Shown here: one piece after another, positions 1 through 5,737 of the stretch | How the letters are laid out: every line of letters begins with the position of its first letter | How positions within the stretch are numbered: position 1 is the stretch's first letter | Assembly (NCBI GenBank): GCA_001940655.1 | Contig: MBAA01000214.1 | Coordinates: 1-7,081, forward strand | DNA: 7,081 bases | Source of the DNA: Promethearchaeota archaeon CR_4 | GTDB taxonomy: Archaea; Asgardarchaeota; Lokiarchaeia; Sigyniarchaeales; CR-4 | Reading direction: 5' to 3' | Program-made: the position numbers and the translations under genes | The notes under the pieces: generated by a model | Seen by the model: the letters and a program-made list of their open reading frames with translations, nothing else | Told to the model about the DNA's origin: nothing | Database searches by the model: none

Positions 1-73
1 AGATGGAATGGACTCCCATCGACAAAAATTAAACACAAGCGACCTTGTTATTAATTCATATTACCGAAGAAAG

Positions 74-81
74 AAATTAAA
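74..81 (+). promoter_or_regulatory. Possible archaeal TATA box for the surface-protein gene
   Basis: AAATTAAA lies in a purine-rich stretch (GAAGAAAG) that could serve as a BRE. A start of transcription about 26 bases downstream would fall near base 103 and leave an 18-base leader carrying the Shine-Dalgarno site at 108-112. Another AT-rich candidate, ATTAATTC, lies at about 50-57. The choice between them is inference. Confidence 0.35.
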
Positions 82-107
82 AAAATTGAGGAATAGAATC
101 AAAATGA

Positions 108-112
108 AGAGG
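108..112 (+). promoter_or_regulatory. Shine-Dalgarno site (AGAGG) for the surface-protein gene
   Basis: AGAGG matches the core of the archaeal anti-Shine-Dalgarno complement and ends 8 bases before the ATG at 121. This supports 121 as the start. The out-of-frame ATG at 104, which lies before this site, would give only a short basic peptide ending at 136. Confidence 0.55.
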
Positions 113-120
113 AAAACAAT

Positions 121-2388
121 ATGGGAATACAATTAAATGCCAGGTCTAAAACGATCTTGGTCATAGCGGTCATAGCAGCAAGCGGACTTCTCGTAATTGC
201 CTTGCCTATTGCCGCAATGGCGGCTGACTCGAAACCGATCTCGCTCGCCTTCACTGGTAGCGATCTTAATCAGAATTTTACTTTTGGGGGGAACGACTCG
301 CGGGCGATCTCGTTCGAGCTTAGCATCCCCGCGGGGAAACAGGTCAATATCACCTTTACGAACAAAAATGGGACGCAAATGCGGGTAACCGCGTCCCGCA
401 TTCAACGCCAGAGTCAGTGCGGATTTTCGCGGGATTACTGCATTAGCGTGCTTACAGCTACTACATTTCCAGGTTCTTCACCATACACGCCGGAAAATAT
501 CTCTGTGGTCTTTACCACGCTCGGGGACACTAAACTCTGCCTCTCCGCCCAAGCAGTAGGAAAATATCCATCCACCGCCCGCTGGAGTGAAACTGGGGGT
601 TCCATCCAGGTGCGGGAAACGGGGAATTATTCTGCAACGCCCATCGCGCCAACCCAAAATTCGCTCAATGATGTGAACATTACAGCAACAAATATCGAAT
701 ACTTACGGGAATTTAGCGTGAGTACGTCGGGATATTACCTTTTCAATTCGACCGCCAGTCGAACTATAGGATCTAATCCAGCAACCAATGTTCAAGTACT
801 CTTGAAGGGAACTGGCCCTGCAAGCGAAATAAATAACCTAATTAGTGGTGCCGCCAGGGAGATAGCAATATTAGACCACTCGGGGTCTATTTCAACTTCA
901 ACCCGATACACGGTGGTTTACCTCGAAACGGGACATACTTACATATTGCGATACTCTGGAGGGCGTGGATTTGTCAACTTCACCCGGTGGGAACTCATTA
1001 AACCCGTTCAAGGCATTCTGGGAGCTGACGGCATAACGCTGGATTTCACTGCTTCGCCTGCCTCAGCCACGGTCTATAAGTATAGTTCCTCGAAAGCGAT
1101 GATGTTCGTAGATTTCGCCACTCTACTACGCTACCACGTACTCTATGACATTACTTTCAGCAAAGATCCCTATCCGGGACGCTTGGGTTTAGGAATTGCC
1201 CCCGTTGACAATGATTGGTACATGAAATTCGAAAATACGGGGACGGGGGACTATTTAATGAATGGTCACAATGGCCAGATCGTGTTCCTAGATGATAGGT
1301 GTGAACCGATAACCAAAGATGGGCAACCCGAAGAGCGTAATCATGGATATATCCGAAAGTATCAAAGTACTTCCCCGTGGGGGAATTATAGTCTCAGGCC
1401 TGCATGGGTGACAGACAATGTACCCCATGAATGGAATATGCAACACCAGCTATTTGCAGTTTGGTTTACAAACACCACAGTCGTACCATTCCCCACCGGA
1501 GTGAAATTAACCGTGAATAAAAACACCAACGGCATACCGGTCTTCCCGGGTGTTGACACGAACGGTGTGTCTAGCGCCACCCTCGCCTTCCGCAATGATG
1601 GTGCAAACCTGGCAAATGGTGTTGGCCTCTACAAGATCACGGGCAAGAGAGATTCGGAATTACAAATCCAATTCACGGCAATGGGCGAATTGTATGATCC
1701 CACACCAACTTTTAGTTTCATCACGCAGAAAGGTAACCAAGGCGCATGTACTCCCACAGGAACGAACTCCTTTAGTTTTTCAAACACCACTCGGACTTGG
1801 GGTGGAACCCAACCAGACTGGGATACACCAAAGGTTTTCGAAGTAGGTCTCATGGAGGATCCGATATACGTTCTCTTTACCGGAACATACGACGACACAG
1901 CAGTGTCCAACGTTACAACGATTACAATGTCATACAAGTATGAGTCGTTCAAGAGCATCAATGCCCCTTTTACAGTGAGTCGCGACAACCAGCTACAAAT
2001 CTTCAAAGCAATTGCCCTCCCCGCTAGTGGCATGATCCAGAGTTACGTGGACTATGGTTCCTGTTGCAATTACGCGTCAGGGTCAGTTACCATCGTATCG
2101 TCATGCAATTGCCTCGCCATCACTCATGTCGGCAATACGTGGACTTACTCTGCCTCAAATCCAACAGCAAAAGTATGGTCGAATAGTCCCATGGCATATG
2201 TAGTATGGACGCGAAGTGGGATGACTGGGGGTTCTGATGGTCGGTTTGATGGTGCGATCCTGCGCATCAATATCTGGTCGGTCGCCTCCTTTGATTGGCT
2301 CCCGTGGGTGTTATTCATCGGCGCGGCCGCAGGGTTAGGTGTAATTGGTGTGATGTTCTGGAAGAGGAAAATCATGCGCATCGGGTAA
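121..2388 (+). CDS. Secreted, membrane-anchored surface protein of unknown family
   Basis: The product is 755 residues and I recognise no family. Residues 1-10 are polar with K10. A long hydrophobic stretch (11-34) follows and ends in AMA, so it is a probable signal peptide cut after A34. The ectodomain (about 35-725) is rich in Ser, Thr, Asn and Gly and looks mainly beta. I count about 13 N-x-S/T sequons, for example N52, N58, N76, N83, N126, N169, N186, N209, N286, N422, N451, N555 and N597. Cysteines lie at 100, 107, 140, 394, 543, 648, 649, 662 and 664; the last four form a tight CC...CxC group. Residues 727-747 are a membrane helix followed by the basic tail KRKIMRIG, so the C terminus should be cytosolic. 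The stretch around 262-290 (TRYTVVYLETGHTYILRY) faintly resembles bacterial pre-peptidase C-terminal domains; that is a weak impression. No catalytic motif or S-layer repeat is visible. The gene has its own promoter, Shine-Dalgarno site and terminator. A structural, adhesive or binding role outside the cell is inference. The reading frame and topology are secure; the function is unknown. Confidence 0.9.
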   Translation: MGIQLNARSKTILVIAVIAASGLLVIALPIAAMAADSKPISLAFTGSDLNQNFTFGGNDSRAISFELSIPAGKQVNITFTNKNGTQMRVTASRIQRQSQCGFSRDYCISVLTATTFPGSSPYTPENISVVFTTLGDTKLCLSAQAVGKYPSTARWSETGGSIQVRETGNYSATPIAPTQNSLNDVNITATNIEYLREFSVSTSGYYLFNSTASRTIGSNPATNVQVLLKGTGPASEINNLISGAAREIAILDHSGSISTSTRYTVVYLETGHTYILRYSGGRGFVNFTRWELIKPVQGILGADGITLDFTASPASATVYKYSSSKAMMFVDFATLLRYHVLYDITFSKDPYPGRLGLGIAPVDNDWYMKFENTGTGDYLMNGHNGQIVFLDDRCEPITKDGQPEERNHGYIRKYQSTSPWGNYSLRPAWVTDNVPHEWNMQHQLFAVWFTNTTVVPFPTGVKLTVNKNTNGIPVFPGVDTNGVSSATLAFRNDGANLANGVGLYKITGKRDSELQIQFTAMGELYDPTPTFSFITQKGNQGACTPTGTNSFSFSNTTRTWGGTQPDWDTPKVFEVGLMEDPIYVLFTGTYDDTAVSNVTTITMSYKYESFKSINAPFTVSRDNQLQIFKAIALPASGMIQSYVDYGSCCNYASGSVTIVSSCNCLAITHVGNTWTYSASNPTAKVWSNSPMAYVVWTRSGMTGGSDGRFDGAILRINIWSVASFDWLPWVLFIGAAAGLGVIGVMFWKRKIMRIG

Positions 2389-2397
2389 TTAACTATC

Positions 2398-2419
2398 TTT
2401 TTTCCCCTCGTCTTTTTTT
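2398..2419 (+). terminator. U-rich archaeal-type terminator after the surface-protein gene
   Basis: Two T runs, six T at 2398-2403 and seven T at 2413-2419, start 10 bases after the stop codon within a pyrimidine-rich stretch. No GC hairpin precedes them. This is the usual look of intrinsic termination in archaea. Confidence 0.6.
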
Positions 2420-2504
2420 CTCCTTCTAAGGATTATGATTTTTCACCCCTTTCCGATTTACTGGAAAATCTCGGTTTTGAAAAAAAAATGTTGATCTTGA
2501 GACA

Positions 2505-2512
2505 ATTTTTAA
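2505..2512 (+). promoter_or_regulatory. Probable TATA box of the DUF1015 gene
   Basis: ATTTTTAA is centred about 27 bases before the ATG at 2536, which is the spacing expected when transcription starts at or next to the start codon. The box lies inside the N-terminal extension of the longest open frame (ATG at 2488). That argues the extension is not translated. Confidence 0.5.
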
Positions 2513-2535
2513 GAAGCGTGGCACCCAATGAGAGC

Positions 2536-3876
2536 ATGGGGACTAACATGGTCAGAATCAAACCCTTCCGCGGTTACTATTACAATCTTGCCAAGATCCG
2601 GGATTTTGCACAGGTCATTACCCCACCATATGATGTAATCTCCCCCGAATCCGAAAAACTCTACTACGAGAGATCCCCCTACAATTTTGCCCGAGTCGAT
2701 TTACCCAAGGCAAGTGGGTCACATAATCCATACGAAAACGCGGCAAATCTCCTACAAAGCTGGATGAAAGAAAAAGTGTTAGTTCAAGACCCGGAACCTG
2801 CTCTCTACGTGTATTCGCATACATATGCTAATGATAATAATAGCACAGAGATCACCCGGTTTGGATTCGTGTCCTTGCTCGACCTCGCCCCAGGAAATGA
2901 CGTGTTCGCTCACGAGCAGACCCTCCAAAAACCCTTCGAGGACCGCCTGCATTTGATGGAAGCGACTCGGGTTTATTTTGGCCTCATTTTCTTACTTTAC
3001 GATGACCAAGAACGAGTCATTGATCGATTACTGGAATCCCACATTCGGGACCACGCGCCCCTCATCCATTTCAAAGACAACGATGGCGTGTTGCATAAAC
3101 TTTGGAGTTTTTCAAATACAGACCACATCAAGCGGATAACAAGAGAGATGGAAAAGTATTCTTGCGTGATTGCAGACGGGCACCACCGGTTTAAGGTCGC
3201 GCGGCAGTATTACAAGGAATGTGTGGAACATAATCAGGATCCTGAGAGTGCTCGCTGGCCGATGGTGTGCTTTGTCAACTCATATCACGAAGGGTTCGCC
3301 ATCCGCCCCACGAACCGCGTTCTCTTTAACCTGCCGGTACCACCAGACTTGGTGAAACGCTTGCAGGAAAAATTTGATGTGACGGAGGAGAAAGACATCA
3401 TAACCGCCCTCCGGAAGGTACGAACCACCTCAATTATGGTTGACGAAACCCAAAACATCAAGAATATCGTCATCGCGATGTTCGATAATACAAAGCAAAA
3501 GGCATATTTCTTGCGCCTGTGGAACCCTACAGCGCTTAAGAGCGGACATTCTGACATTTACACGAAAATCGACGTTAATGTCCTGCACACGCTCATCTTC
3601 CAAGACATTCTAGGCATATCCTCTGAAGATGAAGAAAAGGGCACGAAACTGACCTACGTAAAAGGCGATGAAGCCACCCTCGATCTTTTACGTCTGTATC
3701 CTAAAAAATACATTCTAGGATTTTTCATCAATCCTCCACTCAAGCGTGAAATCTTCATGACTGCCCGGAATGGAGAGAAAATGCCCCAAAAATCCACGTA
3801 TTTCTATCCGAAATTGTTCAGTGGCATCATCCTCCACAAATTACCGGAGCTTCCTGCAAAAAAGAGAAGGAGATAA
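2536..3876 (+). CDS. DUF1015-family protein
   Basis: From the ATG at 2536 the product is 446 residues, normal for the DUF1015 family and covering it end to end. In this numbering the recognisable signatures are RIKPFRG at 7-13, ITPPYDVIS around 28-36, NFARVDLP at 50-57, HEQTLQKPFEDRLHLMEAT from H126, ADGHHRF from A213 (H216, H217), EGFAIRPTNRVL from E252, and MPQKSTYFYPK at 416-426. It has no signal peptide or membrane helix, so it should be cytosolic. The family has no firmly assigned reaction that I know of. In many bacteria it lies beside serA and serC, and a ParB/serine-kinase-like relation has been suggested, so a link to serine metabolism is inference. No serine gene is present here. 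Start choice: 2488 gives 16 extra residues but overlaps the likely TATA box; 2548 (MVRIKPFRG) is also possible and gives 442 residues. There is no good Shine-Dalgarno sequence, which fits a leaderless mRNA. The protein ends in a basic KKRRR tail. Confidence 0.92.
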   Translation: MGTNMVRIKPFRGYYYNLAKIRDFAQVITPPYDVISPESEKLYYERSPYNFARVDLPKASGSHNPYENAANLLQSWMKEKVLVQDPEPALYVYSHTYANDNNSTEITRFGFVSLLDLAPGNDVFAHEQTLQKPFEDRLHLMEATRVYFGLIFLLYDDQERVIDRLLESHIRDHAPLIHFKDNDGVLHKLWSFSNTDHIKRITREMEKYSCVIADGHHRFKVARQYYKECVEHNQDPESARWPMVCFVNSYHEGFAIRPTNRVLFNLPVPPDLVKRLQEKFDVTEEKDIITALRKVRTTSIMVDETQNIKNIVIAMFDNTKQKAYFLRLWNPTALKSGHSDIYTKIDVNVLHTLIFQDILGISSEDEEKGTKLTYVKGDEATLDLLRLYPKKYILGFFINPPLKREIFMTARNGEKMPQKSTYFYPKLFSGIILHKLPELPAKKRRR

Positions 3877-3883
3877 TTGCCTA

Positions 3884-3934
3884 TTTTTGATCCAGAGCAG
3901 CTCGGCAAGACGGGATTACATCCTCTATTTTTTT
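3884..3934 (+). terminator. U-rich terminator after the DUF1015 gene
   Basis: Five T at 3884-3888 and seven T at 3928-3934 follow the stop codon at 3874-3876, with no strong hairpin. They lie just before the promoter of the phosphoesterase gene, so the two genes are probably transcribed separately. Confidence 0.5.
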
Positions 3935-3948
3935 GACTCTCGACTTAC

Positions 3949-3956
3949 TATTTAAT
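3949..3956 (+). promoter_or_regulatory. Probable TATA box of the phosphoesterase gene
   Basis: TATTTAAT is a good match to archaeal TATA boxes. Its centre lies about 31 bases before the ATG at 3984, leaving a leader of only a few bases. The TTG at 3963 that opens the longest frame would lie upstream of the expected transcription start. Confidence 0.55.
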
Positions 3957-3983
3957 TAGAGGTTGATTCCTAACAGAATTAAT

Positions 3984-5399
3984 ATGCGAAAATTGTTTGA
4001 GAAATCGAATTATGTGAAACACTGGCAGCTTCTTAGCGTCTTAGGTATCACGTGCATCATCATCACCCTGTGCATCGCAGTTTGGATGATCTTAGGTGAC
4101 TATTGGTCGTGGATTTGGATTCAGGGAAACCAGATCATTTTACTTTTTACTTTCTTTGGTTTCATTTTCATCTGCACAGGATGGTGGATTTTCTGTATTA
4201 GGAAGTTAATTTCCACGCAGGGTAAGGGCAATTATCGCTACATGAAGATCAGTACGGCGGTAGTGATGGGGATGATCATTTTCTCGACTTTTTATTTTCA
4301 CGAACCGATTAACGATCTGACAAACAAACCCTTAATAGTGTTAGTTGGCCCAGTCCCATCATCGACTGCAGTAATTACGTGTTATACCGCATTACCCCAA
4401 TCAAATCTGGAACTCCAATATAACTTGAAAGACTCCCCGATGACAAACCAAATCCCCGATTCGGGAGATCATTTATATCACCGCTTCTTCCTCACAAACC
4501 TCCAATGGAATGCCACCTACGAGTATCATTTGATTGCCACTACGACCAAACAATCCGTGCCCGTTGATCTCAGTCAAACACAGGTGTTCAAGACCACCCC
4601 CCGCAATTCGGCTGATGGCTTGAAATTTCTTTCCACCGCGGACATTCATTCGGCGATGCCCCCTCAACTAGCAAATCAGATCGCCCAAATGCCTGCCGAT
4701 GTCATCATCGAGGGTGGAGATCTTGTCGATTATGGCAGTGTGGATGCGGAGTGGGATGGTTACTTTTCTTCAACTAAACCGATATACTCCCGAACAAACC
4801 TTGAGAATCCTGCCCCATTACTACTTCCCGTGGTGGGAAATCACGATGCGTTATTTTTCGGCAAAAAAAATTTTGGTATGTTCTTTAGTGGAGTGGGTAA
4901 TGGGAGTACTGCACCTTTTTATTACCGTGTTGACATTGGGGACGTTCACTTTATCGCCCTTGACTTAGAATGGGGGTTGGAGAGCTTTTCTGAGGCACAA
5001 GAGTTGTGGTTAAATCAGACTCTCGCGGGAATAAATCCCGCGGATTGGACCATTGTGATCACTCACTGCCACATCTATTCCTCTGGTTCTTTTGGGACGT
5101 TCCCGGAGGTGACGGCAAAAATGACTCCCATCTTCAAGAATGGTAACGTTGATCTCGTTATCTCGGGCCACGAGCATCATTACGAGCGGTTATTGGCCGA
5201 TGGTATCACGTATATTATTACTGGAACAGGTGGCTTAAAATTTGATAGTCCTAAGGAAACCACATGTCCTGAGTCCCAGTTATACATCACGGGACAATCT
5301 ATCTTTGGTTCGTATTCCATCACAAATAACACGATGGACTTCAAAGCCTACTACGCAAATGGAAGCATCGCAGATTCCACAACGATTTTCTCCATATAA
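3984..5399 (+). CDS. Membrane-anchored metallophosphoesterase with PAP-like N domain
   Basis: From the ATG at 3984 the product is 471 residues. Three hydrophobic helices come first, at about 16-38, 51-72 and 89-105. Basic residues flank the N terminus (RKLFEK) and the second loop (RKLISTQGKGNYRYMK), so by the positive-inside rule the rest of the chain lies outside. Residues 116-206 look like the fibronectin III domain of purple acid phosphatases, ending in the typical strand pattern LTNLQWNATYEYHL...VFKTTP. The calcineurin-like domain (about 214-420) has all five metal motifs: DIH (D220, H222), GGDLVDYG (D246), GNHD (N286, H287), THCH (H361) and GHEHHYER (H396, H398). Motif I is DxH and not the DxG of true purple acid phosphatases, so I expect a related two-metal hydrolase acting on an external phosphomonoester or diester; the substrate is unknown. 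The C-terminal stretch NGSIADSTTIF is typical of the family's last strands. A TTG start at 3963 would add 7 residues and is less likely given the TATA box. No Shine-Dalgarno sequence is seen. An active hydrolase is likely. Confidence 0.93.
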   Translation: MRKLFEKSNYVKHWQLLSVLGITCIIITLCIAVWMILGDYWSWIWIQGNQIILLFTFFGFIFICTGWWIFCIRKLISTQGKGNYRYMKISTAVVMGMIIFSTFYFHEPINDLTNKPLIVLVGPVPSSTAVITCYTALPQSNLELQYNLKDSPMTNQIPDSGDHLYHRFFLTNLQWNATYEYHLIATTTKQSVPVDLSQTQVFKTTPRNSADGLKFLSTADIHSAMPPQLANQIAQMPADVIIEGGDLVDYGSVDAEWDGYFSSTKPIYSRTNLENPAPLLLPVVGNHDALFFGKKNFGMFFSGVGNGSTAPFYYRVDIGDVHFIALDLEWGLESFSEAQELWLNQTLAGINPADWTIVITHCHIYSSGSFGTFPEVTAKMTPIFKNGNVDLVISGHEHHYERLLADGITYIITGTGGLKFDSPKETTCPESQLYITGQSIFGSYSITNNTMDFKAYYANGSIADSTTIFSI

Positions 5400-5422
5400 T
5401 TTATTCGGGGTAAGGGCAACAC

Positions 5423-5429
5423 AAAAAAA
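5423..5429 (-). terminator. U-run downstream of the minus-strand gene remnant
   Basis: Seven A on the plus strand read as seven T on the minus strand, 56 bases past the stop codon of the truncated minus-strand gene. It may be the old terminator of that gene. Low complexity makes chance a fair alternative. Confidence 0.3.
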
Positions 5430-5460
5430 GGGTGGGGAGAAATGCAATTAAAGTTCGAAA

Positions 5461-5496
5461 TTTTCCTCCTCCGGTCCTCTGTCGCTAGAATTTTTT
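5461..5496 (+). terminator. Probable terminator of the phosphoesterase gene
   Basis: A pyrimidine-rich stretch begins with TTTTCCTCCTCC and ends in six T at 5491-5496, about 60-95 bases after the stop codon. The last T run also encodes the two Lys codons (on the other strand) near the end of the minus-strand remnant. Overlapping convergent ends of this kind are common in compact genomes. Confidence 0.35.
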
Positions 5497-5676
5497 CGAC
5501 CTCCTCTTGATAAAGACAAAGATGCCTATTACCGCAGCGATTGCGATTCCCCCCACCACGATGCCCCATAGCAATAAAGAATCAGATTGATCGTTACGTG
5601 TGGTTACTGAATTTGTGTTTATCTGAGTTAAGTTAGCATTGATAATGGAATAACGCAGATGTATCGGATTAAGACA
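5485..5676 (-). pseudogene. C-terminal remnant of a second membrane-anchored surface protein
   Basis: Read on the minus strand, 63 sense codons run into a TAG at 5485-5487. They encode a polar Asn/Thr/Ser-rich stalk (NANLTQINTNSVTTRNDQSD), then a clear membrane helix (LLLWGIVVGGIAIAAVIGIF), then the basic end VFIKRRSKKF. This is the anchor end of an archaeal surface protein, the same layout as the end of the protein at 121-2388 but with a different sequence. The frame is closed upstream by a TGA at 5677-5679. No ATG or GTG lies within it, and the only alternative start codons (CTG at 5658, TTG at 5574) are poorly placed. No signal peptide or ectodomain follows upstream, where the next gene's promoter lies instead. 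I read it as the surviving 3' end of a deleted or recombined gene. Alternatives are a frameshift near 5677 with more gene beyond it, an unusual start codon, or an assembly join. That it was once coding is fairly sure; the cause of the loss is not. Confidence 0.6.
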
Positions 5677-5687
5677 TCAGAAGAAAC

Positions 5688-5695
5688 ATATTAAA
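5688..5695 (+). promoter_or_regulatory. Probable TATA box of the GT-C-like gene
   Basis: ATATTAAA follows a purine-rich stretch (AGAAGAAA) that could act as a BRE. Transcription would begin near 5717-5719, after the in-frame ATG at 5711 and before the Shine-Dalgarno-like GAGGT at 5722-5726. This favours the ATG at 5738. Confidence 0.45.
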
Positions 5696-5721
5696 TTCTA
5701 AAATTCCACAATGGTATACAA

Positions 5722-5726
5722 GAGGT
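5722..5726 (+). promoter_or_regulatory. Shine-Dalgarno-like GAGGT before the GT-C-like gene
   Basis: GAGGT matches the archaeal ribosome binding core. It ends 11 bases before the ATG at 5738 and 14 before the adjacent ATG at 5741, slightly long but usable. If the frame began at 5711 this site would lie inside the gene and that start would have none. Confidence 0.4.
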
Positions 5727-5737
5727 CACGAAGAATT

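Larger units (their letters stand above)
1..120. other. Leader region before the surface-protein gene; possible upstream gene ends
   Basis: No complete gene fits here. Two plus-strand frames could be the end of a gene that starts before the window. One runs from base 3 to a TAA at 30-32 and ends in residues EWTPIDKN. The other stays open from base 2 to a TAA at 134-136, giving about 44 residues with a strongly basic end (RRKKLKKLRNRIKMKRK), and would overlap the next gene by 16 bases. The second lies in A-rich DNA that looks like a promoter, so I favour the first or neither. The sequence alone does not decide it. Confidence 0.3.

Noticed and set aside
1629..2033. Minus-strand 134-codon frame opposite the surface-protein gene
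   Set aside because: It lies wholly opposite a well-supported secreted protein, has no recognisable domain, and no promoter or ribosome site of its own was seen. The open frame follows from the codon bias of the real gene.
3963..3983. TTG at 3963 as the start of the phosphoesterase gene
   Set aside because: It lies only about 10 bases past the centre of the TATA box, so the transcript should begin after it. The ATG at 3984 fits better.
5024..5042. Perfect inverted repeat CGCGGGA-ATAAA-TCCCGCG inside the phosphoesterase gene
   Set aside because: A 7-base stem with a 5-base loop in 7 kb is within chance when all loop sizes are considered, and it lies in well-conserved coding sequence (LAGINPAD) with no T run after it.
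5351..5569. Minus-strand 72-codon frame beginning at the ATG at 5569
   Set aside because: It is out of frame with the clear membrane-anchor remnant in the same place, is rich in Arg, Gly and Cys, and runs into the 3' end of the phosphoesterase gene. It is a shadow frame.
5711..5737. ATG at 5711 as the start of the GT-C-like gene
   Set aside because: It is in frame but lies before the expected transcription start and before the GAGGT site, and it adds only nine basic residues (MVYKRSRRI). I kept 5738, though 5711 is not excluded.
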